A DNA stretch of 64,000 bases from positions 828,982 to 892,981 of the forward strand of contig NZ_QGDL01000001.1 in the NCBI RefSeq assembly GCF_003149245.1, read 5' to 3'. Every line of letters begins with the position of its first letter. Within the stretch, counting starts at the first letter, position 1. Shown piece by piece: positions 35,170 through 44,142 of the stretch. Under the pieces are notes generated by a model that saw only the letters and a program-made list of their open reading frames with translations, had not been told where the DNA came from and did no database searches. The translations under genes and the position numbers were made by a program. Source of the stretch: Faecalicatena orotica (lineage in GTDB: Bacteria > Bacillota > Clostridia > Lachnospirales > Lachnospiraceae).

Positions 35170-36012
35170 TTATCCAATAGAAGTGTAAACATCCCTTATC
35201 ATTTTCAAACGATGCTTTAAATCTTTCTTGATTATTCCTAAAAATAAGATATCAACAATTGAGAAAAATGCTATTCTGGAACTCATTGCCGCGGTTCTGA
35301 ATATAGTTTCATTAGAGATTATCTCCAGCTTTAAACCAGCAAGCTTTCCCATCGTACTTTTTACATTTTTAGTTACTAGAATTATTTTTGCATTATTTTT
35401 TTTAGCATTCTGTAATATCCTGACTATTTCCTTGGTTTCCCCGCTAAAAGAAAACACAATGAATAGTGCTTGTTTGTCTGCCGACAAGGATGCTGCTTCT
35501 ACCGACTCCAAATCTTGATACCATAATACAGGTAATCCCAGCTTCATCAGTTTACTAGATAAATCTTGTGCAGGCAGGGTTGATGAACCTTTTCCACAAA
35601 TGTAAATTCTTGGTGAACTGTCTATCCATTCGATTGCCTGATTAAACGAGTCTAAATCCATGATGTCGAAAGATTTTGTCAAGGCAGATATAGATTCGGA
35701 TACAATTGCTTTTGCCACATCCTCCAGTGGTGCCTCCAATGATATATCATCGTGGGTTAACGGAAGAATATTTTCATCTCTTACAAAAGATTGGCTCAAC
35801 TGAATTTTGAAATCCATAAATCCGTTGAATCCGCATTTCTTAACAAATTTTATAATCGTAGATTGACCAACACCCAATTCTTCTGCTACTTCTGTCGAAC
35901 TCATCTGAGAGAAATTGTGCCCCTTATTCAAAATATATGTTGCAATTTTCTTCTCTGTCTGAGTAAATTCTGAGTCTTTTCTTGATAATTCTTTTCTGAT
36001 ATCAATACCCAT
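35170..36012 (-). CDS. MurR/RpiR-family regulator (first copy)
   Basis: Probable local regulator of the PTS operon, 280 residues. Helix-turn-helix at 20-80 (EELGVGQSTIIKFVKKCGFNGF) and SIS domain from about 120 (YICGKGSSTLPAQDLSSKL; FSFSGETKEI). RBS AGGAAGG. Transcribed in the same direction as the PTS genes with a 365-base gap, so it may be transcribed separately. It is longer than the second copy at 29089 and clearly not a duplicate of it. Confidence 0.91.
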   Translation of the reverse strand: MGIDIRKELSRKDSEFTQTEKKIATYILNKGHNFSQMSSTEVAEELGVGQSTIIKFVKKCGFNGFMDFKIQLSQSFVRDENILPLTHDDISLEAPLEDVAKAIVSESISALTKSFDIMDLDSFNQAIEWIDSSPRIYICGKGSSTLPAQDLSSKLMKLGLPVLWYQDLESVEAASLSADKQALFIVFSFSGETKEIVRILQNAKKNNAKIILVTKNVKSTMGKLAGLKLEIISNETIFRTAAMSSRIAFFSIVDILFLGIIKKDLKHRLKMIRDVYTSIG

Positions 36013-36095
36013 CTTTTTTTCCTTCCTAATGCTTGCTTAGAATATAATATCCTCCCTTCTTTTAATTTGGAATATTTTATTCTTCCGTTGTTTAA

Positions 36096-36124
36096 AGAAT
36101 AGCACATGTTATACAAATTGTAAA
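36096..36124 (-). promoter_or_regulatory. Likely promoter of the RpiR regulator
   Basis: On the minus strand: -35 TTTACA (36119-36124), 17-base spacer, -10 TATTCT (36096-36101), about 80 bases before the start at 36012. Confidence 0.45.
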
Positions 36125-36172
36125 TAAATAATTTTATATTTTCTTGTATCCTAATGTTAATTTTTTAAATAA

Positions 36173-36213
36173 ATACAGCCCTATTTCACTTTATATGCAA
36201 AATAGGGCTGTAT
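36173..36213 (-). terminator. Terminator after the PHP gene
   Basis: A 14-base stem, ATACAGCCCTATTT/AAATAGGGCTGTAT, followed on the minus strand by TTTATTTAAAAAATT. It separates the PHP gene from the RpiR gene. Confidence 0.7.
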
Positions 36214-36271
36214 AGCTTGTATTTACTTTAATAAATATTTCTTAATATTGAATTTCAAAACGTCCATTTTA

Positions 36272-37009
36272 CTAATACAATACATTAATCGAATTCAAAT
36301 ACTCGGCAATTCGATCTTCATTAATGTTAATTATCAATTCCTCTGGAAATTTTATATCCTCGAGCATTGCAAAGGCATTATCGCATGATCCCACATCGTA
36401 TTTGGAATGTGCGTCTGAATTCACCATGATTCTGAACCCATATTTTTTACACAATTTAGCTATTGTAATGCAATTGCTAATTGATTTTTTTCTGCATTTA
36501 AATGTATGATCATTAATTTCAAAAACCTTTTTTGCTTCTCCTAATACGGGGACCACCTTTTCATAATCAAATGCAAAATTTTCAGTTCCGGCATGGCCAA
36601 TAATGTTAATGTAAGGGTTTTTGGCTAATTGCAGATACGACTCTGTATGCTGCTGTACAGTTCCGGGCCTGGTACATGATGTATGATAGGATGCAATAAC
36701 TATATCTAGTTTTTTTAACGTTTCTACAGGCATGTCTACTTCGCCTTTGAAATTCATTATATTTGCTTCAACTCCTGTTAAGACTCTAACCCCATCCACA
36801 ACTTTAGGCAGTGAAGGTAAATTTTCAAAATAGCTAAGACGGGGGGAATCCTCAGTCCCAATTGCATGGTCAGTGATTGCCAGGGCCTTTAGCCCTTTCA
36901 CTTTTGCTGCCTCAATATTTTCACCAATGGTACTATATGCATGAACAGATGCTAAACTATGGCAATGAAAATCTCCAACTAACGTGTGTATTTTTTTGAT
37001 GTATGACAT
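36272..37009 (-). CDS. PHP-domain phosphoesterase, YcdX-like
   Basis: Polymerase-and-histidinol-phosphatase fold protein, 245 residues. Metal ligands: GDFHCHSLASVHAYST near 12, ALAITDHAIG near 43, HTSC near 113, NIIGHAGTEN near 135 and VNSDAHSKYDVG near 195. This fits YcdX-type phosphatases rather than a polymerase domain. RBS GAGAGGG. It is near the AT-rich PTS region and has the same composition, so it may dephosphorylate an intermediate of that pathway (inference). Confidence 0.9.
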   Translation of the reverse strand: MSYIKKIHTLVGDFHCHSLASVHAYSTIGENIEAAKVKGLKALAITDHAIGTEDSPRLSYFENLPSLPKVVDGVRVLTGVEANIMNFKGEVDMPVETLKKLDIVIASYHTSCTRPGTVQQHTESYLQLAKNPYINIIGHAGTENFAFDYEKVVPVLGEAKKVFEINDHTFKCRKKSISNCITIAKLCKKYGFRIMVNSDAHSKYDVGSCDNAFAMLEDIKFPEELIININEDRIAEYLNSINVLY

Positions 37010-37195
37010 ATTTTTCCCTCTCTTTTTCTGATACTATTTATATTGATTTTAAGTATATGTGCTTAAAAGATTATTTCAATAGTATTCTCAGAGACTGGTT
37101 CCTGTTTCACAAAAACCTTCAAAGGGTAATATATATCTTTCAAAATACTAAAAAAATGAAACTCGTTTCAGTATACACAAGCCTCACGTCAAAAT

Positions 37196-37219
37196 ATGCC
37201 GTGGAACCATCCACGGCAT
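37196..37219 (-). terminator. Terminator after the MoeA-like gene
   Basis: Stem ATGCCGTGG/CCACGGCAT with a 6-base loop; on the minus strand it runs into ATTTTGAC. It lies about 60 bases after the gene at 37279. Confidence 0.65.
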
Positions 37220-37278
37220 TCGTAAATTTTAATATTTTGACTATATAGTATATCCTCTTCCTTTCTTCCAGACGTCGC

Positions 37279-38298
37279 TTAGCCTTTCCCAAACCCACAG
37301 TTGGGATATGTACAGGTCTCGCAGTTCAGGCACAGACCGCCCTGTCCCAGTACGGTAAAGTCCCCGATCCCCAGACGTTCTCCTGCCACGATTCTTGGCA
37401 GGACCAGATCGAATATCGTCCGTCTTGCGTACATGACACAGCCCGGCAGTCCCATCACAGGGACTTCTCCCGCGTATGCCAGCATGAACATCGCCCCCGG
37501 CAGGACCGGTGCGCCATATGTAATCACTTCGTCGGCTGCATTGCGTATGGAAAGAGGCGTCCTGTCATCCGGGTCAACGCTCATCCCACCTGTACAGACT
37601 ACCATATCCACGTCCTGTTCCAGCCAGTTTTTAATCGCTCCTGTCACCATATCCGAGTCATCATTACATACAGTATTCCCAAGCACCTCCACGCCGCATT
37701 CTTCCAGTTTTTCAACCACGACCGGTGTAAAACTGTCCTGAATCCGTCCGTGATATACTTCACTTCCGGTTGTTACAATTCCCGCCTTCATCTTCTTGAA
37801 AGGCAGGATCTGGAATACCGGTGTTTCACCGCAGGATTCTTTCACCCGGTTCATCTTTTCTTCTTCGATGACCAGAGGAACAACCCGCATACCTGCGATT
37901 TTATCGCCCTTCTTAACCGCAAAATTCCCGTGGCGGGAGGCAATCACGATCTGGCCCATTGCATTGAGCATATTTAATTTTTCCCGGTCTACCTTCAGCA
38001 GCCCGTCGCAGGCAGCCTTCAGGTCAATCTTCCCTTCTTTTGCCTCGGAAGGTTCCATATAATCGCCCTGACACACCTGGCGCAGTACCTCCGCCGCGTC
38101 GTTTTCGTGGAGCATCCCTTCCTGCTTTTCCCATACATAAAGATTTTCTTTTCCCACAGAAAGCAGGACCGGGATATCTTCCTTCGTTACGACATGTCCT
38201 TTTCTGAATACCGCATCTTTTGTCACACCGCGGATGATCTGCGTGATGTCATGACACAGCACGCAGCCTTCCGCTTCTTCCGTTCTGATCAGCTTCAT
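37279..38298 (-). CDS. MoeA-like molybdopterin-binding protein with Cys-rich tail
   Basis: Product of 339 residues with a MoCF-biosynthesis (MogA/MoeA) domain at about 170-310: GIVTTGSEVYHG, then MVVCTGGMSVDPDDRTP and GLPGCVMYARRTIFDLVLP. These are the usual molybdopterin-binding motifs. The tail, 318-339, has CLNCETCTYPNCGFGKG with four Cys, suggesting metal binding. The N-terminal half is not a canonical MoeA domain I and II. It may insert Mo or help mature the Mo hydroxylases encoded 13-36 kb away (inference). RBS GAAGGAG. It follows nadE closely. Confidence 0.87.
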   Translation of the reverse strand: MKLIRTEEAEGCVLCHDITQIIRGVTKDAVFRKGHVVTKEDIPVLLSVGKENLYVWEKQEGMLHENDAAEVLRQVCQGDYMEPSEAKEGKIDLKAACDGLLKVDREKLNMLNAMGQIVIASRHGNFAVKKGDKIAGMRVVPLVIEEEKMNRVKESCGETPVFQILPFKKMKAGIVTTGSEVYHGRIQDSFTPVVVEKLEECGVEVLGNTVCNDDSDMVTGAIKNWLEQDVDMVVCTGGMSVDPDDRTPLSIRNAADEVITYGAPVLPGAMFMLAYAGEVPVMGLPGCVMYARRTIFDLVLPRIVAGERLGIGDFTVLGQGGLCLNCETCTYPNCGFGKG

Positions 38299-38319
38299 AA
38301 GATAAGTCTCCTTCTATTT

Positions 38320-40242
38320 TCAATCTGCCAGTGCTATTTGCTCCAGATCATTCAGCCAGACTGCCGCACACGCGTCACTTGGCATTCTCCAGTCCCCCCT
38401 CGGTGAGAGTGCAACCGTACCTACTTTCGGGCCGTCAGGCAGGCAGGAACGCTTGAACTGCTGTGAGAAAAATCTTCTGCAGAAGATCTCCAGCCACTTT
38501 AATATGGTTGCCTTATCATAGCTGCCCACAAAGGTCTCCTCCGCCAGTCTGAATATCTTACTCGGCTCATAGCCGAATCGTACCATGTAGTAAAGGAAGA
38601 AGTCATGAAGCTCATAAGGTCCCACCAAATCCTCCGTCTTCTGTGCAATATTGCCGTCCTTAGGGGGTAGAAGTTCGGGGCTGACCGGGGTATCCAGCAC
38701 ATCATAGAGCACTGCTTTCAGCTGCTCGTCCGGCGTCACATCGGCCGCATACTTTACAAGATGCCGCACAAGCGTCTTCGGAACCGATGCATTGACTCCG
38801 TACATGGACATATGGTCTCCATTGTAAGTCGCCCATCCCAAAGCAAGCTCAGACATATCGCCCGTACCAATGACCATACCGCCCCTCTCATTTGCAATAT
38901 CCATTAATACCTGTGTCCTTTCTCTTGCCTGAGAATTTTCATAGGTCACACTATGGTCCCCAGGGTCATGCCCGATGTCTCTGAAATGTACGCTGACCGC
39001 ATCTGCAATCCGCACCTCCATGAGTTCTGCCCCGAGCTGTACCGCCATTTTGCACGCGTTCTGATAGGTCCTGTCTGTTGTCCCGAAACATGGCATCGTA
39101 ACGGCAGTAATGTCTTTCTTGTCACGTCCAAGCATTTCGAACGCACGCGCCGTCACAATCAGCGCAAGCGTAGAATCCAGCCCCCCTGAAATACCGACTA
39201 CCGCACTCTTGGCGTGGGTATGGGCAATCCTCTTCTTCAGTCCCATTGCCTGAATCGTCAGGATTTCCTCACACCTCCTTGCTCTCTCTTCCTCATTTGC
39301 CGGAACGAACGGCTGCTTTGGGAAATGTCTTGTCAGCACAGTTTTTTCCCGCTCAATATAAAACGGAACGCGGATTAACTTTCTATCCTCTGACGTTTTA
39401 AATGTCGTATTTTTGCGCCTTTCGCCTAGCAGACGATATATATCAATTTCGGAGTAAATAATATCGTTTCGGAAACGCTTTGCCTCACTCAGTACAGCGC
39501 CGTTTTCCGTAATCAGGTTATGCCCGCCGAAAACAAGGTCAGTTGTAGATTCGCCTTCCCCTGCGTTGGCATATACATATCCTGCAATGAGCCGCGCAGA
39601 CTGTCCCGCAATCAGCTCACGGCGGTACCTGTCTTTTCCGATCGTTTCGTCGCTCGCGGAACAGTTGACAATCACAGTTGCCCCTTCCATCGCCGCCTGA
39701 ATACTCGGCGGAATCGGTGACCAGACATCCTCACAGATTTCAGCGGAAACGATCAGTTCTTCCATTGAAGATGCCTGAAACAAAATCTGGGGACCGAACG
39801 GGACCCGTTTTCCTTCAAATAAAATCTCACGGGCCTTTTCCGGGCCGGGCGTGAACTGGCGCATCTCATAGAATTCCGCATAATTTGGCAGGAATGTCTT
39901 TGTCGTCAGTCCCAGAATCTCCCCGCGGTTCAGCGCCGCCGCCACATTATAGAGTTCACCGTCAACAGAGAGCGGAACCCCGACAAACGCCAGAATATCC
40001 TTATCCGCTGTGAAATCCGCTATTTTCAGAAGAGCGGCCCTTGCATCGCGCAGCAGCACATCCTGCGTAAACAAATCCCCGCATGTGTACCCTGTGACAC
40101 ACAATTCCGGGAACACCACGATCTTCGCCTTCTCCCCTGCGGCTGCTTCGATTGCCTCACAGATTTTCTCCGTATTATATTTGACATCCGCTACCCGGAT
40201 ATCCGGTGTCGCTGCCGCTGCTTTTACAAATCCCTGATTCAT
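38320..40242 (-). CDS. nadE: Glutamine-dependent NAD+ synthetase
   Basis: Last step of NAD synthesis: amidates nicotinic acid adenine dinucleotide using ammonia from glutamine. The 640 residues comprise an N-terminal nitrilase-type glutaminase (FPELCVTGYTCGDLF near 45, SAEICEDVW near 169 with the catalytic Cys) and a C-terminal synthetase with the ATP PP-loop GISGGLDSTLAL near 349. Full length for the two-domain form. RBS AGGAGG. Confidence 0.95.
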   Translation of the reverse strand: MNQGFVKAAAATPDIRVADVKYNTEKICEAIEAAAGEKAKIVVFPELCVTGYTCGDLFTQDVLLRDARAALLKIADFTADKDILAFVGVPLSVDGELYNVAAALNRGEILGLTTKTFLPNYAEFYEMRQFTPGPEKAREILFEGKRVPFGPQILFQASSMEELIVSAEICEDVWSPIPPSIQAAMEGATVIVNCSASDETIGKDRYRRELIAGQSARLIAGYVYANAGEGESTTDLVFGGHNLITENGAVLSEAKRFRNDIIYSEIDIYRLLGERRKNTTFKTSEDRKLIRVPFYIEREKTVLTRHFPKQPFVPANEEERARRCEEILTIQAMGLKKRIAHTHAKSAVVGISGGLDSTLALIVTARAFEMLGRDKKDITAVTMPCFGTTDRTYQNACKMAVQLGAELMEVRIADAVSVHFRDIGHDPGDHSVTYENSQARERTQVLMDIANERGGMVIGTGDMSELALGWATYNGDHMSMYGVNASVPKTLVRHLVKYAADVTPDEQLKAVLYDVLDTPVSPELLPPKDGNIAQKTEDLVGPYELHDFFLYYMVRFGYEPSKIFRLAEETFVGSYDKATILKWLEIFCRRFFSQQFKRSCLPDGPKVGTVALSPRGDWRMPSDACAAVWLNDLEQIALAD

Positions 40243-40267
40243 TTCCTACCTCCTGGTTCAATAACCT

Positions 40268-41143
40268 CTATCTGCTCTTTTTCAAAAGTTCTTTCAGCTC
40301 ATCCACTGTATAATTGTAGGCAGTATTGCAAAAATGACATTTCACTTCAATGTCCTCGCCGTCATCAATCATAGACTGGATATCCTTCTTCCCAATACTG
40401 ATGATCGCCTTTTCAATCCGTTCCTTTGAACAATTACAGGAAAACTGTGCAGGCAGTGTATCCACAACCTCAACATTCAGCCCTTCCAGCACCTGTTCAA
40501 GCATCTCCTCCGGAGTATGCCCGTTGTCGAGCATTGCCGTCACAGACTGGATATTCTGGATATTTTTCTCCAGCCTGTCCAGTACCTCATCCTCTATAAA
40601 CGGCATGACCTGAACGATAAATCCGCCCGCACATCTCACCGTATTATCCTTTTCCATCAGTACACCGAGTCCTACCGAAGACGGGACCTGCTCGGATGTT
40701 GCAAAATAATAAGTCAGGTCTTCTGCGATTTCCCCTGTCTGGAGGATCGTCTGTCCGGAGTAAGGCTCCTTTAATCCCATGTCTTTAATAACATTCAAAA
40801 ATCCTGGCCCCAGCGCGCCTCCCACATCCAGCTTGCCGTTCTTTGCAGGAAGCATCACATCGGGATTATTCACATATCCCTTGACACTTCCCTGACTGTC
40901 AGCAGTGACCGTCAGCCCCCCGATCGGTCCGCCGCACTGCACCTGAAGTGTCAGTACATCAGTCGGGTTTTTCATCATGCTTCCCATCATCACACCGCCT
41001 GTCAAAAGACGTCCCAATGCCGCCGTCGCTACCGGGCTTGTATTATGGTGCCGCCTTGCCTGCTCCACCAGCTCCGTCGTCGATGCTGCAAATGCACGGA
41101 TCTGTGTATTCGCAGCGGTTGACCTTACAATATAGTCTGCCAT
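40268..41143 (-). CDS. hslO: Hsp33 redox-regulated chaperone
   Basis: Oxidative-stress holdase, 291 residues. The N-terminal domain is DYIVRSTAANTQIRAF; the C-terminal zinc switch is the CxC plus CxxC pair, CNCSKER near 235 and CHFCNTAY near 268. All four Cys are present. ATG overlaps the methyltransferase stop as TAATG, so both are translated together. RBS AAAAGGAG. Confidence 0.95.
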   Translation of the reverse strand: MADYIVRSTAANTQIRAFAASTTELVEQARRHHNTSPVATAALGRLLTGGVMMGSMMKNPTDVLTLQVQCGGPIGGLTVTADSQGSVKGYVNNPDVMLPAKNGKLDVGGALGPGFLNVIKDMGLKEPYSGQTILQTGEIAEDLTYYFATSEQVPSSVGLGVLMEKDNTVRCAGGFIVQVMPFIEDEVLDRLEKNIQNIQSVTAMLDNGHTPEEMLEQVLEGLNVEVVDTLPAQFSCNCSKERIEKAIISIGKKDIQSMIDDGEDIEVKCHFCNTAYNYTVDELKELLKKSR

Positions 41144-41931
41144 TATTCTTCTCCTTTTCCTGCAATAATATAGATTCTTTCACTTGTTTCAGATGGTGCT
41201 TCTCTGGTAAATGCATCATATGCAGCCAGAAAACGCAGGCCTGCTGCTAACAGCAGTTCTTTCATCTCTTCCAGTGTATAGCTTCTCTGATAATGAGTTT
41301 CCTGATAACGCCGGTAAATCTCACTGCCGCCTTTTGACAGCTCCTCATCCCGGATAAACAGGCTCAGTTCATACTCATTGATGCGCTCCTCTTCATAATA
41401 ATAGTTGTCCCAGATAAAACTGCATTCTTCCCTGCTTTCCGCGATTGTCTGGTCCCCAAGGATCTCTCTGTATTTATATTCTGTGTTAAAATCAAAAATA
41501 AAAACCCCGTCTGGATCAAGATAATTATCCGCCCAGCGAAAAACCTGCTTTAGTTCCTCAGGTTCTGTTATATAATTCAGCGAATCGCAGATGCTCACAA
41601 TCGCACGCACAGTCCCGTACAATTCAAATTCACGCATATCCTGCTCAAGATACAGAATATCATGCCCGGATTCCACTCTTTTTTCCATCGCAATCTCGAG
41701 CATGTCCTCAGAATTGTCCACCCCGATCATATCATATCCGCGACCGGCAAGATATTCCGTCATCGTCCCCGTACCGCACCCCAAGTCCAGCACAAGTCCG
41801 TCACATATGCCATATTCTTTCAACAGTCCATACAGATAGTCACCCCATTCATCATATGGCACGTTGTCCATAAACGTATCATAAACAGCGGCAAAACTGC
41901 TGTATGCACTGGATTCATTCGTATTTTCCAT
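41143..41931 (-). CDS. Class I SAM-dependent methyltransferase
   Basis: Methyltransferase of unknown substrate, 262 residues. Motif I is LVLDLGCGTGTMTEYLA near 45, followed by DMIGVDNSEDMLEIA and a later ISICDSLNYI. The C-terminal half has the extra strands typical of small-molecule methyltransferases. Coupled to hslO by a one-base overlap. RBS AGAGGTG. Confidence 0.9.
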   Translation of the reverse strand: MENTNESSAYSSFAAVYDTFMDNVPYDEWGDYLYGLLKEYGICDGLVLDLGCGTGTMTEYLAGRGYDMIGVDNSEDMLEIAMEKRVESGHDILYLEQDMREFELYGTVRAIVSICDSLNYITEPEELKQVFRWADNYLDPDGVFIFDFNTEYKYREILGDQTIAESREECSFIWDNYYYEEERINEYELSLFIRDEELSKGGSEIYRRYQETHYQRSYTLEEMKELLLAAGLRFLAAYDAFTREAPSETSERIYIIAGKGEE

Positions 41932-42026
41932 TCTTCACCACACCTCTTTCCACGGCTTATTCAGTATATCACATCCTGCATAGATAAAACAACGTACTAA
42001 TTCGTGCAATGCCTGTAAAAAATTAA

Positions 42027-42092
42027 AAGGACTGCCGCACTAAATATGATATGCTCATATTGAGTATATCACATAATGCGACGGTCCTACTT
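42027..42092. terminator. Long imperfect hairpin, terminator-like
   Basis: GGACTGCCGCA pairs with TGCGACGGTCC, and inside it TATGATATGCTCA pairs with TGAGTATATCACA, giving about 25 pairs in all. On the minus strand it ends in TCCTTTTAATTTTTT, so it could terminate the gene at 42110. The length is unusual for a terminator and suggests a mobile palindrome. Confidence 0.55.
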
Positions 42093-42109
42093 TGTTACTG
42101 CTCTGGCTT

Positions 42110-44065
42110 TTACTTTTCCAGATCAAAACTGATATCTTCCAGAAATGATCGGTATTTCAAAGCATAATAAAGTGCCCAGTCCTGATCATTCGCCCAGGGG
42201 TCATAATAATGTCCCGCTTCACCATTGATCTTTTCAGGAAATACCATTGCTGAAGAAGCAAATCCATCTGGAAAAAACAAATTCAGGCATCCTCTAATGG
42301 ACGCAGCCGCCCTTTTCCTGTATCTGCTGTCACCGGTCAGAATCTCATACCTGATATATTCTACTCCTGTCAGTACGCTCCAATAATGCGGAAACGTATC
42401 TCCATAGCGCCTGTATTTTCCAAACCAAAATCCATCCCAATGCCGGATTGCATTTTCAAAAAGATGGTAATCCGGCTGTCTGCCATTAAAAAGTGAGAGT
42501 ACTTTAAGCTGTCTCTTTGCCTCATCTAAATATGCTGTATTCCGGGTTATTTCATACCCCTGCAGCAGAATACTCACCGCCGGAGCTACAATACTCTGTT
42601 CATATGCCACTTCAGATTCCGGATAGTGCACACCATTTTGCAGCACATTATCTGCATGACGCTCTGCAAAACTGAGGATTCTCCCAGCTTCACTTCCCAT
42701 TCCTGCCCCTTCCAGCTCTTTATACAGCTCTGTTACCGGAATACCAATCCCATAGAAGCTGATTCCTCCCTGCATATAATACTGTTCCATAACCTTATAT
42801 GCATCCATAAGGTACTCACCCTCCCCCTTCAACTTATAAAGTTCAAGTTGGAACTGTGCCATCCACGGATAGTTATATAGCCTATTCCACTCCAAATTAT
42901 GGCAGATATCATTATATACAGTCCCTTTCTCACGATCATATAGTTCCCGGTATACATATCTTTCATATTTTTCTAAACTCTTTTTGAGTTCTCCATCAGG
43001 ATGAAGACGCTGCCAGAAAGCCATAATGCTTCCCATCGCTAACCGTTCCCTGCCGCCGTTGTGGTCGTCCTGATGGCTATAGTATATACTGTCTTCCTCC
43101 CTGTCATAGATCAGATATGCACCATCCAGATGGCTGGAAACATCATGCATCTGTTGCTTTAGGGCAAGAAAACGACAACGCCGCTCTGCCATTTTGTCCA
43201 ACACCGCACAACAATATAAACATAGGAATGTTTTTTTCCCTTCTGCCTGAATATCAATTCTGTATTCACCTTCTCTGTCCGCCAGAAGGTATGCTGATAT
43301 CCACCGAATCCCATCCTTTACTTCTGCCCTGTATGGTATGTTCATCCCATTATACTGCAGCCGGACTGCTTCCTTTTTACCAGTATCACGGATAGCAATT
43401 TTAAACCGCATTGATTCACCCTTAAAATATGTACACTGATCTGGAAACACAACAGGAAAGCCTTGTGTGCGGAGAAGTTCTTCATAAAATTCCTCTTTTG
43501 TTTCAAACCAGAATAACTCTCTTTGAATCTCTATCCCAGCTTCTGGTTCCAATTTTGCTATATGGGGATGAAGAATAAAATCCCCTCTGTCATTGCTTCT
43601 CTGTTCAAGGTTCCTTTCCACGCTATAAGACAGAACACTTCCTTTTAGGAACTTCATCCCAAGATGTGGTCCCCGCCCGGACATCCTAAGGGCCATGACA
43701 TACGATGCCTCCTCACCACAAAATATATGGGTATGGCACCGCTTTTCCAGACATTCCGAGGCTTCCTGATAATTATCATTAAAAGTTGTATAGATTCCCA
43801 AATCTGTTTTTTCAAGAAATACAGGAAAAGAAGTATTGTTTGTGAATTGAAAGCTCTCTCTGAGATTCCCATCCTTTGTAAATTCTCTTTTTATTTCAAC
43901 ATGTATTGCTGCCGGACAAACAACTTCTCCCCAAAGCCGTTTGCCCTCAATCCAGTTCATCTGGTCTTTATCTTCATTATGGCTTAGGGATGTCATGTAT
44001 CCCTCCTGATTTTCCTCTATAACAAAGCTTTTATTCCACTCTTTGTTCCCTGTCTCAATCATCAC
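42110..44065 (-). CDS. Large putative six-hairpin glycosidase-like protein
   Basis: I do not recognise an exact family. The 651-residue product looks cytoplasmic, with no signal peptide. The N-terminal 270 residues are beta-rich. From about 290 to the end it is helical with repeated Tyr/Trp motifs (WNRLYNYPWMAQFQLELY, HWDGFWFGKYRRYGDTFPHYW) typical of alpha/alpha-barrel glycoside hydrolases. It ends the ABC transporter operon, so processing the imported glycan is likely (inference). The frame can start at a GTG (44065) or ATG (44062). Catalytic residues are not assigned. Confidence 0.7.
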   Translation of the reverse strand: MMIETGNKEWNKSFVIEENQEGYMTSLSHNEDKDQMNWIEGKRLWGEVVCPAAIHVEIKREFTKDGNLRESFQFTNNTSFPVFLEKTDLGIYTTFNDNYQEASECLEKRCHTHIFCGEEASYVMALRMSGRGPHLGMKFLKGSVLSYSVERNLEQRSNDRGDFILHPHIAKLEPEAGIEIQRELFWFETKEEFYEELLRTQGFPVVFPDQCTYFKGESMRFKIAIRDTGKKEAVRLQYNGMNIPYRAEVKDGIRWISAYLLADREGEYRIDIQAEGKKTFLCLYCCAVLDKMAERRCRFLALKQQMHDVSSHLDGAYLIYDREEDSIYYSHQDDHNGGRERLAMGSIMAFWQRLHPDGELKKSLEKYERYVYRELYDREKGTVYNDICHNLEWNRLYNYPWMAQFQLELYKLKGEGEYLMDAYKVMEQYYMQGGISFYGIGIPVTELYKELEGAGMGSEAGRILSFAERHADNVLQNGVHYPESEVAYEQSIVAPAVSILLQGYEITRNTAYLDEAKRQLKVLSLFNGRQPDYHLFENAIRHWDGFWFGKYRRYGDTFPHYWSVLTGVEYIRYEILTGDSRYRKRAAASIRGCLNLFFPDGFASSAMVFPEKINGEAGHYYDPWANDQDWALYYALKYRSFLEDISFDLEK

Positions 44066-44142
44066 CTTGTTGTTCCCTTTCTATAAATCAAATATTAAAA
44101 AAATCCCGCCTATCTTCTACTAAGTTTCTTAGCTGGACACAT

